Below are positions 52,228-61,159 of a stretch of 64,000 nucleotides of DNA, piece by piece. The notes beneath the pieces were generated by a model. The model was not told the origin of the DNA, ran no database searches, and saw nothing but the letters and a program-made list of their open reading frames with translations. The stretch spans positions 62,001-126,000 of the forward strand of contig JAHHGR010000001.1 in the NCBI GenBank assembly GCA_019359725.1, written 5' to 3'. The DNA is from Aphanocapsa lilacina HA4352-LM1 (GTDB lineage: Bacteria > Cyanobacteriota > Cyanobacteriia > Gloeobacterales > Gloeobacteraceae). A program made the translations under genes and the position numbers. Positions within the stretch are counted from its first letter, which is position 1. Every line of letters begins with the position of its first letter.

Positions 52228-55029
52228 ATGCTCCGTCCACACTCCACTTTTGGTTTCAGTCTCGCGCTGCTGTTTTGTCTTGCCCTGCTGATCCCCGGCG
52301 CCCATGCCGCCGGGGTGCCTAAGATCACGTTCGAGAAGTACACCCTGCCCAACGGCTTGCAAGTGATCTTGCACCAGGACCGCAAGTTGCCGGTGGTGCA
52401 CGTCAATCTCTGGTACCACGTCGGCTCCAAAAACGAAAAGCCCGGCCGCACAGGGTTTGCCCACCTGTTCGAGCACATGATGTTCCAGGGCTCCAAGCAC
52501 GTCGACGGCGAATACCTGTCGCTAGTCGAGCGGGCCGGGGCGAATCTGCGCACCGGGGGAGTCAACGGCACAACCTCGACCGACCGGACCAACTACTTCG
52601 AGACCGTCCCGAGCGAATCGCTGGAATATATTCTGTGGCTGGAGTCGGATCGCATGGGTTATCTGCTCGATGTGGCCACCGAGCAAAAGTTTGAAAACCA
52701 GCGCGATGTCGTCAAAAACGAAAAGCGCCAGGGGGAAAACCAGCCCTACGGGCGCGACTTCACGCTCATTTTCGAGAACTTGTTTCCCAAGGGGCACCCC
52801 TACTCCTGGTCGGTGATCGGCAGCATGGAGGATCTCTCGGCGGCCACCTTGGACGATGTCAAAGAATTCTTCCGCACCTACTACGCACCCAACAACGCCT
52901 CGCTGGTGATCGCGGGCGATTTTGAACCGGCTACAGCCAAAGCGCTGGTAGCCAAGTACTTCGGTCCCATCCCGCCGGGGCCGTCCTTCGAGCGTCCAAA
53001 GCGGTGGGTCCCGACCCTCGACGGCGAAAAGCGCCTCTCAGTCACCGATCGCGTGCCGCTGCCCAGGCTGTACATCGCCTACACCGGCCCAGCCTACTTC
53101 GACCCCGACGAACCCCAGACCGAACTGGCCGCGCGCATCCTCGCGGACGGCAAAAATTCGCGCCTGTACAAAAGCCTGGTCTACGACCGCCAACTGGCCT
53201 CGGACGTGTCTGTCTACAATGTCCCGCTTGAGATTGCGGGACTGCAGGTGTTCATGGTGACCGCCCGGCCCAATCAATCGTTTGCCGAGATTGAAAAGGT
53301 CGTGAATGCCGAGGTGGCGAAATTTGCTGCCCAGGGACCGAGCCCGGCCGAACTCGAACGGGCCAAGGCCCAGTACGAAGCCGACTTTGTGGGTGGACTA
53401 GAGCGTATCGGTGGATTCGGTGGCAAGGCGGACCTGCTCAACCGCTACAACACCTACCTGGGTTCACCCGATTACTTTGCCGTCGATTACGAGCGCTACC
53501 GAAAGGTGAACGCCCCCGCCGTGCGCGAGGCTGCCCGACGCTACCACCACACCACCAAGCGGCTGGTGCTCGGCTACACCCCCGAAACCGCCGCCCGGCC
53601 CGCCGCCGCCGAGTTCGATCGCACCCAGCCGCCGGCTGTTGGGTCAGCAAAGCCGTTCACTCCCCCCACAGCCCAGGTAAGCACCCTGGCCAACGGCCTG
53701 AAGGTGGTGGTCGTCGAGCGGCGCGACGTGCCCAAAGTCGCAGTCGAGCTAACCCTCAACAGTGGGGCGGCATCCGATAGTGCAGACAAACTCGGGCTCG
53801 CCTCGCTGAGCGCCGAGATGCTCGATGAGGGCGCCCGCAGACGCTCTGCTCTCGAAATCGCCGCCGAACTCGAACGGTTGGGCGCCACGCTCAGAACCAC
53901 GGCCGCGATGGAGCGCACGAGCATCTCGCTGCAGACCCTTTCGCGCAACCTCAAGCCCGCAACGGTCATCCTGGCAGAGGTGACGCTCGATCCTGCCTTC
54001 GCGCCCGCCGAACTGGAGCGCCAGCGCCAGCGCCGCCTCGACGCGCTCGCCCAGGAGCGCAACAATCCTGCCGCCCTCGCAGCCCGCCTGATGCCGCAGT
54101 TGCTTCTGGGCAACGCCCACCCTTACAGCCACCCGCCCACCGGCACCCCCGAGACGGTGGCCGCCCTGGGGGTGGGCGATCTGAAAACCTTCCACCGCGA
54201 TCACTACCGTCCCAATAACGCTACCCTCGTCTTCGTAGGCGATGTCGGTCTTGAAGAAGCGACCGCCCTGGCGCGCTCCCTGTTTGGCACCTGGCAATCG
54301 GCCCCAGTGGCGAAACCCGCGGTGCCGACGCTCACCGCCGCCGCGAAGCGCGTTTATCTGGTAGACAAAAAAGACGCCCAGCAATCGCAGATCGCCGTGG
54401 GTAGCCTTGGACCGGCGCGCACTTCCGAGGACTTTTATGCCGCCGAAGTGGCCAACGGTGTGCTTGGCGGGGCCTTCGGCAGTCGCCTCAACTTGAACCT
54501 GCGCGAGGATAAAGGCTACAGCTACGGCTCCTTCAGCAGTGTGCTCTACCGAGCCCAGGGGGGGCTGTGGACCAGCTCCGGCGGCGTGCAGACCGCCGTC
54601 ACCAAAGAATCGCTGGTCGAGTTTGAGCGTGAACTGCGCGGCGTCGCCGGAGCTAAGCCGTTTACCGCAGCGGAACTGGCCGACGCCCGGGCCAACCTCA
54701 CCCGCGGCTACGCCCAGCGCTTCGAGTCCAACGCCCAGGTGGCTGGAGAGATTGCCACGCTCCTCAGCTATGGGCTGCCGCTCGAGCGGCTAGGGGAGTA
54801 CGAAGCGGGGATCGCCGCTGTCGCCCCCGAACAGGTACAGGCAGTGGCCGGCAAGTACATCGACCCGGACCGGAGCGTGGTGCTGGTGATTGGCGATCTC
54901 GAAAAGATCGAGCCTGCTGTGCGGGCGCTGGGCCTTGGTGAGTTGGCGATCGTCGACGCCGACGGCAGACCGCTCGCCCGCTCCGCCGCCCGCTCGCCTG
55001 CCTCAGGCGAAGCTGCGCCCACCCAGTAG
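52228..55029 (+). CDS. M16 family zinc metallopeptidase, tandem-domain, secreted
   Basis: The 933-residue precursor has a signal peptide (MLRPHSTFGFSLALLFCLAL). The N-terminal M16 half (about 35-480) has the inverted zinc motif in GFAHLFEHMMFQGSKH and the downstream glutamate in VVKNEKRQGENQPYG. The C-terminal half (about 490-910) has the same fold but SLSAEMLDEG in place of HxxEH, so it is catalytically inactive and closes the chamber. The arrangement resembles pitrilysin/PqqL-type periplasmic peptidases that degrade peptides. The 3' end overlaps the convergent YvlD-like gene by 27 bases. Confidence 0.93.
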   Translation: MLRPHSTFGFSLALLFCLALLIPGAHAAGVPKITFEKYTLPNGLQVILHQDRKLPVVHVNLWYHVGSKNEKPGRTGFAHLFEHMMFQGSKHVDGEYLSLVERAGANLRTGGVNGTTSTDRTNYFETVPSESLEYILWLESDRMGYLLDVATEQKFENQRDVVKNEKRQGENQPYGRDFTLIFENLFPKGHPYSWSVIGSMEDLSAATLDDVKEFFRTYYAPNNASLVIAGDFEPATAKALVAKYFGPIPPGPSFERPKRWVPTLDGEKRLSVTDRVPLPRLYIAYTGPAYFDPDEPQTELAARILADGKNSRLYKSLVYDRQLASDVSVYNVPLEIAGLQVFMVTARPNQSFAEIEKVVNAEVAKFAAQGPSPAELERAKAQYEADFVGGLERIGGFGGKADLLNRYNTYLGSPDYFAVDYERYRKVNAPAVREAARRYHHTTKRLVLGYTPETAARPAAAEFDRTQPPAVGSAKPFTPPTAQVSTLANGLKVVVVERRDVPKVAVELTLNSGAASDSADKLGLASLSAEMLDEGARRRSALEIAAELERLGATLRTTAAMERTSISLQTLSRNLKPATVILAEVTLDPAFAPAELERQRQRRLDALAQERNNPAALAARLMPQLLLGNAHPYSHPPTGTPETVAALGVGDLKTFHRDHYRPNNATLVFVGDVGLEEATALARSLFGTWQSAPVAKPAVPTLTAAAKRVYLVDKKDAQQSQIAVGSLGPARTSEDFYAAEVANGVLGGAFGSRLNLNLREDKGYSYGSFSSVLYRAQGGLWTSSGGVQTAVTKESLVEFERELRGVAGAKPFTAAELADARANLTRGYAQRFESNAQVAGEIATLLSYGLPLERLGEYEAGIAAVAPEQVQAVAGKYIDPDRSVVLVIGDLEKIEPAVRALGLGELAIVDADGRPLARSAARSPASGEAAPTQ

Positions 55030-55353
55030 ACCGACCGCCGCGTTGGCGACAGCGATGAGAATGGCGCCCAACAGCGCCGTCCAGAAGCCCGCGATCGCAA
55101 ATCCGGGCACGATGGCCGCGGCCAGCAGCAGGCCCAGGGCGCTGATCACAAACGAGAACAGGCCCAGCGTCAGAATGTTGATCGGCAGGGCGAGCAAGTT
55201 AAGCACCGGTACGATAATCGCGTTGATGATACCCACCACCAGCGCCGCGATGAGCGCCGCACCGATCGTCGCAACGGTGAAACCCGGCACGATGTAGGAA
55301 ACCAGAACCAGGACCGCGGCCGAAACCAGCCAGCTCAGCAAAAAAGCAACCAT
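55003..55353 (-). CDS. YvlD/phage-holin-family (DUF360) membrane protein
   Basis: The 116-residue protein has four hydrophobic helices. The N-terminal half (VAFLLSWLVSAAVLVLVSYI, VPGFTVATIGAALIAALVVG) carries the repeated VPGF motif found also in the C-terminal half (AAIVPGFAIAGFWTALLGAI), typical of the PF04020/YvlD family. Despite the holin name, chromosomal members are small membrane proteins linked to envelope stress, without proven lytic function. It overlaps the M16 peptidase gene tail to tail. A small ATTGCA-TTT-TGCAAT palindrome (55417-55431) lies upstream. Confidence 0.88.
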   Translation of the reverse strand: MVAFLLSWLVSAAVLVLVSYIVPGFTVATIGAALIAALVVGIINAIIVPVLNLLALPINILTLGLFSFVISALGLLLAAAIVPGFAIAGFWTALLGAILIAVANAAVGLLGGRSFA

Positions 55354-55454
55354 GTTCAGCTCCAGGGAACTACCCTATCGTGGCAATTTGCTGGTGGTTC
55401 TGCCTCTATCTGGAGAATTGCATTTTGCAATCCTTCGGCAGAGACCCTCAGCCC

Positions 55455-56975
55455 TCAACTGGCCAGGGCCACCGGCCGCTCCTCGGCACCGAAGTGTTCG
55501 ATCAGCAGCCCCTTAAGCACAGCGGGCAATTCGTCGCACGGTACGCCTTCGCGCACCACTTGGCCGAAACGGGCCTCCCGCCCCACCTGACCGCCCATCA
55601 GAATATCCACCGCATCGACGCTCTGGCCGGCCACTTTGGTCCTGGTGCCGATGAGGCCGATGTCGCCGATTTGCGGCTGGCCGCAGGAGTTGGGACAGCC
55701 CGACCAGTGGATGCGCACAGGCTGGGGCAGATCCAGTTCGCTTGCAAGGACGTGGGCGAGCTTCAGGGCGCGCTCCTTGGTCTCGATGATGGCCATGTTG
55801 CAAAACTGCGCCCCCGTGCAGGAGACCAGACCGCGCAACAGCGGATTCGGTTCGGGAGAAAATACCGCCAGCAGGGGCTCGGCCAGCAGGGCCTCCAGCT
55901 TCTCCTCGGCGATGTGGGGAATCAAAAAGCTCTGCTCGACGGTAAGGCGCACTTCGCCCTGGCCGTAGACCTCGGCGAGGTCGGCCGCTTCGAGCGCCTG
56001 GTGCGCCCACAGCCGGCCGATGGGCACATGCAGACCCACGAAGCAGTAGCCCGCCTGTTTCTGGGGCCAGACACCGACGTGGTCGCGCTTGTCGTAGTCG
56101 ATAAATTCTTCGTGGGCGGCAGGCGGGAGCGCAAAGCCCAGGTCGTCTTCGAGAGCAGCCCGAAATTTTGAGATCCCCCAGTCTTCGAGCAAGTAGATAA
56201 GCCGGGCGCGGGTGCGCGCCTCGCGCGGGCCATGGTCGCTGTAGATGCGCAAGACGGCCGCGCACAGCGGTGCCACCTGCTCAGGAAGCACAAACGCACC
56301 GAGCGAGAGCGCCGGGGTGGCGCGCTGGGAATTGAGCACCCCGCCCACCAGCACATTGAAGCCGATGCGGTCCTCCCGGCGCGCCGGAATAAAACCGATG
56401 TCGTTGATTTCGGCGTGGGCCGAGTTCTCGCGGTCGCCGGTGATCGAAATATTGAACTTGCGCGGCAGGTTGCTGAAGGCGAAGCTGCCCCGGCCGCCCT
56501 CGGTGATCAGATCTTGGATCTGCTGCACCAGCGGGCGTACGTCGATGAGTTCGTCAGGATCGATGCCCGCCACCGGCGAGCCCACGATATTGCGCACGTT
56601 GTCCATGCCCGATTGCACCGTAGTCAACCCCACCGCCTCAAGGCGCTCCTGGATAGATACGCTGTCCTCGATGCGCAATCCACGCATCTCGAGATTCTGG
56701 CGGGTGGTTATATCCAGTTGCTTGACGTCCGAGAATTCGGCGAGAATCCCCCCAACTACCCGCAACTGCTCGCTGCTTAAGATCCCCCCCGGTACGCGCA
56801 GACGCACCATCCAGCGGCCCGGCGTCTTCTTGCGGAAGAACCAGCCGATCCACTTCAGCCGCTCCAGATCGCCTTTGGAAATCGCCTCCCACCCGAGACG
56901 GGCAAATTCGATCAGCTCGGCCTTGACGGCAAGACCGGGTTTTTCAGCCTTGATTTTTTCGATCGGGTTTGCCAC
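55455..56975 (-). CDS. nirA: Ferredoxin-nitrite reductase
   Basis: The 506-residue enzyme is of the nitrite/sulfite reductase family, with FRKKTPGRWMVRLRVPGGIL, ITTRQNLEMRG, GCTN-type substrate region NIVGSPVAGIDPDELID, and the [4Fe-4S]/siroheme ligands CTGAQFC and CPNSC. It reduces nitrite to ammonium with ferredoxin. The start is GTG 56975 (VANPIEKIKAEKPG), preceded by GGAAGG. The open frame upstream is not family-like. Divergence from ntcB and proximity to an NrtA-type gene favour nitrite reductase over sulfite reductase. Expression is expected to be NtcA- and NtcB-dependent. Confidence 0.94.
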   Translation of the reverse strand: MANPIEKIKAEKPGLAVKAELIEFARLGWEAISKGDLERLKWIGWFFRKKTPGRWMVRLRVPGGILSSEQLRVVGGILAEFSDVKQLDITTRQNLEMRGLRIEDSVSIQERLEAVGLTTVQSGMDNVRNIVGSPVAGIDPDELIDVRPLVQQIQDLITEGGRGSFAFSNLPRKFNISITGDRENSAHAEINDIGFIPARREDRIGFNVLVGGVLNSQRATPALSLGAFVLPEQVAPLCAAVLRIYSDHGPREARTRARLIYLLEDWGISKFRAALEDDLGFALPPAAHEEFIDYDKRDHVGVWPQKQAGYCFVGLHVPIGRLWAHQALEAADLAEVYGQGEVRLTVEQSFLIPHIAEEKLEALLAEPLLAVFSPEPNPLLRGLVSCTGAQFCNMAIIETKERALKLAHVLASELDLPQPVRIHWSGCPNSCGQPQIGDIGLIGTRTKVAGQSVDAVDILMGGQVGREARFGQVVREGVPCDELPAVLKGLLIEHFGAEERPVALAS

Positions 56976-57075
56976 AGCACCTTCCAGACAACAACGGCAG
57001 CTCCTTCCCACAGAAGCGGTCCCGGGCGCAACAAAATGTGCCCATTTCTACAAAAATTGCCGACCGGAAACCAAT

Positions 57076-57094
57076 GGTTATTGACTCAATAACC
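57076..57094. promoter_or_regulatory. Perfect 9-bp dyad between nirA and ntcB, candidate LysR-type (NtcB) operator
   Basis: GGTTATTGA (57076-57084) and TCAATAACC (57086-57094) are perfect inverted arms around C57085. The core TTATTGACTCAATAA fits the T-N11-A pattern of LysR-type sites. It lies about 100 bp before nirA and 50 bp before the NtcA box of ntcB, where a regulator could act on both promoters. Assignment to NtcB is inference. Confidence 0.6.
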
Positions 57095-57142
57095 TTTCGA
57101 GGGCCAGCGTCCCACGAACGCTTTGAAGGAACTTAACGATGC

Positions 57143-57184
57143 GTAACGTCAGATACATTCGCGGCCATGCGGGCCGGATATGGT
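57143..57184 (+). promoter_or_regulatory. NtcA-activated promoter of ntcB
   Basis: GTA-N8-TAC lies at 57143-57156. After exactly 22 bp comes TATGGT (57179-57184), matching the TAN3T -10. This is the canonical class II NtcA promoter layout (site centred near -41.5, no -35 needed). Transcription would start near 57191, giving a leader of about 30 nt before the TTG start of ntcB. Confidence 0.85.
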
Positions 57185-57221
57185 CTGATGCACGGAGTGA
57201 CTAAACGGTTGGGGTTCCGGG

Positions 57222-58169
57222 TTGGACTCAAGGCAGCTGCAGTACTTTTTGGCATTAAATCATTGTGGCAGTTTCAGGCTCGCCGCCGAGCAGTGCGGTG
57301 TGTCCCAGCCAGGTCTTAGCAAGCAGATCATGGCTCTTGAGGGCGAGCTTGGGGGACCGCTGTTCGACCGCACCAGTCGGCGGGCTTCGCTCACGCCCTT
57401 GGGCGAGTGCTTTTTGCCCTATGCCCGCCGCGCCCACAAAGAACTCGAACAGGCCCGCACCGCCATCGGCGAATTGTTAAAGCCCGACCGAGGCGAAATC
57501 TGCATCGCCGGGCTGCACTCGGTCAACGCCTATTTGCTGCCGGCGCTGCTGGCGATTTTTCGGCAGAAGCACCCCGGTACGCAGCTGCGCCTCACCTCGC
57601 TGGGTTCTGAGCGCATCATCAAGGTGCTGCTCGACCGGCTGGTGGATGTGGCCATTTTGATGGGACCGGTCCATTCGCCGGAACTGGTGAGCACGCCGCT
57701 CTACGAAGAAGCACTGGTCGTGCTGCTGCCTGCGCACCACCCACTCGCGCGCCGTCCGAGCGTGCGGCTTGCGGAGGTGGCAATTCTGCCGCAGGTGGTT
57801 TTTCGCGACGGGTACGCGATGCGCACCGCCCTGGTGCAGCACTTTCGTGCCATCGGCGCCACGGTCGATGTGGCTGTCGAACTGAATACCCTCGAAGCGT
57901 TCAAAGAAATGGTCCGCCAGGAGGTGGGGGTGGCCATCCTGCCGCTGTGCGCCGTGCAGCACCTGGGGACGGATCTGGTCATCGCCCGCCTCGAGGAGCC
58001 CTCGATCACCCGGCGCGTCGAACTGGTCTGCCGCAAGGACAACTACCAGGTGCCCGTGGTGGCGGCCTTTACGCGCCTGGTGGCCGAGCACCTGCCCACC
58101 GCCTTTGCCCGCTGGGTCCACACCGGCCCCGAACCCTGGCTGCGCGAAGCTTCGTACCTGGCGGGCTGA
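57222..58169 (+). CDS. ntcB: LysR-type nitrogen assimilation regulator NtcB
   Basis: The 315-residue LysR-family protein begins LDSRQLQYFLALNHCGSFRL (TTG start), with the winged-helix domain AAEQCGVSQPGLSKQIMALE and a periplasmic-binding-like effector domain (GEICIAGLHSVNAYLLPALL onward). Cyanobacterial NtcB activates nirA and nitrate transport genes in response to nitrite. Divergence from nirA and the NtcA promoter upstream make this identity much more likely than other LysR types. A GTG/ATG start is absent in the correct place. The next gene overlaps by TGATG. Confidence 0.9.
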   Translation: MDSRQLQYFLALNHCGSFRLAAEQCGVSQPGLSKQIMALEGELGGPLFDRTSRRASLTPLGECFLPYARRAHKELEQARTAIGELLKPDRGEICIAGLHSVNAYLLPALLAIFRQKHPGTQLRLTSLGSERIIKVLLDRLVDVAILMGPVHSPELVSTPLYEEALVVLLPAHHPLARRPSVRLAEVAILPQVVFRDGYAMRTALVQHFRAIGATVDVAVELNTLEAFKEMVRQEVGVAILPLCAVQHLGTDLVIARLEEPSITRRVELVCRKDNYQVPVVAAFTRLVAEHLPTAFARWVHTGPEPWLREASYLAG

Positions 58170-59206
58170 TGAGCACGGCCTTTCGCGAATTCGTCAAAAA
58201 AATCGGCTCCGGTCGCCTCACCGGCCGCGACCTCACTCGCGAAGAATCCTGCCGGGCGATGTCGATGCTGTTGCACCAGGAAGCCACCCCGACGCAGATC
58301 GGTGCTTTTTTGATTGCCCACCGCATCAAGCGCCCGACCCCGGAGGAACTGGCGGGCATCCTCGACGCCTTTGATCAGGTGGCTCAACCGTTCGCCGTCC
58401 CGACGAACACCCCGCCGCCGGTGGTGCTGAGCAGTCCTTACGACGGTCAGGACCGCCTCGCCAACGCCACACCCCTCACCGCCTTCGTTGTAAGCGCGCT
58501 CGGCCAGGGGGTGGTACTACACGGCAGCACCGACATGCCCCCCAAGCACGGCCTCACCAGCTTCGACCTGCTGGGCGCTCTGGGCATCGACCCCGCCCGC
58601 GACCGGCAAATCCTCAGCGAGCAGTACCGGGCGATAGGTCTGGGCTGGGTGTACCTGCCCGCCCATTTTCCCGAGGCATTTGCTTTGCAAGCTTTTCGCG
58701 ACGAAATTGGCAAGCGCCCGCCGGTGGCCACGGCTGAACTGTTCTGGAACCCGGTCGGCGCGGGTCTGCCGGTGATTGGCTACACCCATCGCGAGACGAT
58801 CACCCTGGCGGTCCAGACCGCGCCGCTTCGGGGTGCGACCGCGATGGTCATGGTGCGGGGTCTGCAAGGCTCGGTCAACTGCACGCTGTTTCATCCCAAT
58901 CTCGGGGTGCGCTGGACGGCGGCGATGGATACCCCCGAACCGTTTCGCATCCCGGCAAGCGATTACGGCCTGGGGGACGACGATCTGGCCCTGATGGGCG
59001 ACGGCCAGGATCTCGAACGCCAGCGCGATCTGTGCCTGGCGACCCTCCAGGGCAAGGACACCCCCCTGCGTCGGGCGACAATCTTCAACAGCGCCTTTTT
59101 GCTGGTGCAATCCGGCCACAGCGCCTCGCTCGAGACAGCAATTCCGCTTGCTGCCCGGGCGCTCGACGAAGGGCTCGCCTGGCGGCAACTCGAAAAGCTG
59201 CGCTAG
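58169..59206 (+). CDS. TrpD2-like protein (anthranilate phosphoribosyltransferase family), linked to ntcB
   Basis: The 345-residue protein starts at ATG 58169 overlapping the ntcB stop. It has the N-terminal helical domain FREFVKKIGSGRLTGRDLTR and EATPTQIGAFLIAHRIKRPT of the phosphoribosyltransferase class III (TrpD/DeoA) fold. A diverged PRPP region follows, where the usual GTGGD loop is replaced by SSPYDGQDRLAN. It is therefore TrpD2/YbiB-like rather than a tryptophan enzyme. In some cyanobacteria a NirB-type gene supporting nitrite reductase lies beside ntcB. A similar role here is a guess from position. Confidence 0.8.
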   Translation: MSTAFREFVKKIGSGRLTGRDLTREESCRAMSMLLHQEATPTQIGAFLIAHRIKRPTPEELAGILDAFDQVAQPFAVPTNTPPPVVLSSPYDGQDRLANATPLTAFVVSALGQGVVLHGSTDMPPKHGLTSFDLLGALGIDPARDRQILSEQYRAIGLGWVYLPAHFPEAFALQAFRDEIGKRPPVATAELFWNPVGAGLPVIGYTHRETITLAVQTAPLRGATAMVMVRGLQGSVNCTLFHPNLGVRWTAAMDTPEPFRIPASDYGLGDDDLALMGDGQDLERQRDLCLATLQGKDTPLRRATIFNSAFLLVQSGHSASLETAIPLAARALDEGLAWRQLEKLR

Positions 59207-59252
59207 CTTCCCGTCCGGGCTTTAATAGGGACAGCCGTCCTTGACATCGCCG

Positions 59253-59621
59253 ATGACCGCCGACCGGCCGCCGCGACGATCCCTTCCCACGATGTACGAT
59301 CTTCCCAGCGAAGAGGTGGGTCAGCCCGGATTGCCCGACGAATACCCTCTGCGCCAGGCGCAACTTTTGAGCGAGACCTTTCGGCCTGCGACCCACCCGG
59401 CCGAGCGGATCTTCACCGCCTGCGACGTCCATCTGTACTACGATCCACTTCACACCGGCTATTACAAGCGTCCCGACTGGTACGCGGTGGTGGATGTGCC
59501 CTCGCTGTATCTGGGTCAGGATATGCGCAGAAGCTACGTGCTCTGGGATGAACAGGTGCGTCCGCTGGTGATTGTCGAATTGCTCTCGCCCGGCACCGAG
59601 GATGAAGATTCTTCTATGTAG
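59253..59621 (+). pseudogene. Uma2 family gene, 3'-truncated
   Basis: The frame gives the N-terminal 60% of a Uma2 (DUF820) protein: LPTMYDLPSEEVGQPGLPDE, FTACDVHLYYDPLHTGYYKR, DWYAVVDVPSLYLG and PLVIVELLSPGTEDED. Intact members continue for about 80 more residues with an RxYERILxVPYYVVYDR-type block. Here the frame stops after SSM, exactly where it meets a second Uma2 fragment on the opposite strand. The start is ATG 59253, or internal ATG 59292 (MYDLPSEE). Confidence 0.75.
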
Positions 59622-59849
59622 GGTTGCAGCTCCCAAATGCCGACGGGGTTGCGCCTGAAGCAATCGGCACCCACGCGCTCAGCATCGACGCGCACGTATT
59701 CGCTCAGGGTTTCGATGCACCGGTAACGGCGAAACTTGGTGCCCGATCGTAGGCTTCGGTGGTTGGTGAAAGCACCTCGATTGCCAGCGTCGGGAAGTGA
59801 ATCGCCCGCACGGCATTCCTGTCGCGCTCGTCGCAGTATTCTGCCCCGG
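59615..59849 (-). pseudogene. Uma2 family gene fragment, frameshifted and 5'-truncated
   Basis: Read on the minus strand, this stretch gives YCDERDRNAVRAIHFPTLAI and EVLSPTTEAYDR. After loss of one base in the CGGG at about 59748-59752, it continues GTKFRRYRCIETLSEYVRVD and GADCFRRNPVGIWELQPY. This is the C-terminal half of a second, different Uma2 protein. There is no start codon, because the upstream side is the pmbA 3' end. It is certainly non-functional. Confidence 0.8.
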
Positions 59850-61157
59850 CTAAAAGCTGCTGCCGCTCACAAAATTGAACTCGGCCACCTTGAGGGCCGG
59901 CAGCAGGCTGGGGGGCAGTTCGTTGTCGGCCGCCGCCTCGGGGCGGCTTAAAGCCAGCGTGCTGGAGAGCATGGCCAGCAGGCTCTGGTTGAAGCGAAGC
60001 ACCTTCACTCCCCGGGTCAGTTGACCCTTTTCGATCAAAAATGTGCCGTCGCGCGTCAGGCCGGTGACCGTCGTTTCGTCAGGTTTGACGTCGCGGACGT
60101 ACCAGACGTGGGTGACGAGCAGCCCCCGCTCGGTGGAGCGAATCAGATCTTCGATGCTTCTGTCCTCGCCTTCCATCACCAGGCTCCGGGGGGCGGGCAG
60201 CGGGGGGCGGTTATTTTTTTGGGCGGTGAAGCGGTCCCAGCGCATCTGCTGGAACACACCCCGATCGATCCAACGCAACTGCGGTTGGGGCAATCCTTCC
60301 TCATCGAAGGGCACCCCCGGCAGACGGGTATTGGCAGGGTCAGTGCGCAAAGTGATATTCGAGCCGACCAGTTGCCGGCCCATTTTGCCCGACAGGAACG
60401 TCACCCCGTCTAGGGTGTCGCGGGCGTCCATCTGCTCCACCAGGTGCAAGAGCAGCGTGCCCACCGCCGCCGGGGCGAGGATGACCGTGTAGCGGCCCGG
60501 CTCGACGGCCACGGGATTGACGCCCCGGCGGGCCTGCTCGATGGCGCTTTGGGCGATCCGCTCCGGCGACAGCAGCGCCATGCGCGAGGCGACATCGCGC
60601 GCCCAGCCGGAACTGTCCGGTCCCTGCAGCGTGCAGCCAATCTGGGCGTCGGTGCGCAGGTGGAAGGCAAACAGGCCGCTACTTGCCGCCACCACCGAGA
60701 CGCGCTCAGCGCTTTCGACCGTTCCGGCCGCCCGCAGGCTCGCCCGGCCCGCCGCCCCGGCGATGCGCCCAGCGCGTTTGGCGCGCTCGACCGGTGTAAG
60801 GTTGGCGGTGGCCGGGTCGTAGGCATCCACCGCCAGATACTGCTGCCGGGGCAAAGGCGGCAGATATTCCGGGTCGGGCCTAGCCACCCGGGCAAGCTCC
60901 TCGGCCCGCCGCACCGCCGTGCGGATCGCCTCTTCGCTCAGGCTGCTCACCCGGGCACTGGCGCGGCGGTTCTCGAAGGCGACTTCGACTGCCAACTCGG
61001 TGCCCGCATCCAGGGTGTTCTGGGTGATGGCGTTGTTGGCAAAGCGAGTGACGGCATTGCGGCGCTCACCCAGGCGCACGAGCACATCTTTGGCGCTCGC
61101 CGCTTTGAGGGCGATTTCGACCATTTTTTGCGCCCGCTCGGCGTTTAGAAAAGCCAT
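59850..61157 (-). CDS. PmbA/TldE-type metalloprotease subunit
   Basis: The 435-residue member of the TldD/PmbA family starts MAFLNAERAQKMVEIALKAA. It contains RFANNAITQNTLDAGTELAV, EPGRYTVILAPAAVGTLLLH, FLSGKMGRQLVGSNITLRTD and GVFQQMRWDRFTAQKNN. It lacks the HExxxH motif of TldD, as expected for the PmbA/TldE partner. TldD-TldE heterodimers degrade unfolded or modified peptides, e.g. in microcin maturation. It starts two bases after the TldD-like gene, so the pair is co-transcribed. No signal peptide is seen. Confidence 0.88.
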   Translation of the reverse strand: MAFLNAERAQKMVEIALKAASAKDVLVRLGERRNAVTRFANNAITQNTLDAGTELAVEVAFENRRASARVSSLSEEAIRTAVRRAEELARVARPDPEYLPPLPRQQYLAVDAYDPATANLTPVERAKRAGRIAGAAGRASLRAAGTVESAERVSVVAASSGLFAFHLRTDAQIGCTLQGPDSSGWARDVASRMALLSPERIAQSAIEQARRGVNPVAVEPGRYTVILAPAAVGTLLLHLVEQMDARDTLDGVTFLSGKMGRQLVGSNITLRTDPANTRLPGVPFDEEGLPQPQLRWIDRGVFQQMRWDRFTAQKNNRPPLPAPRSLVMEGEDRSIEDLIRSTERGLLVTHVWYVRDVKPDETTVTGLTRDGTFLIEKGQLTRGVKVLRFNQSLLAMLSSTLALSRPEAAADNELPPSLLPALKVAEFNFVSGSSF

Positions 61158-61159
61158 CG

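Noticed and set aside
55003-55353. Phage lysis cassette suggested by the holin family name
   Set aside because: PF04020/YvlD proteins are common chromosomal membrane proteins; no endolysin or phage gene lies nearby.
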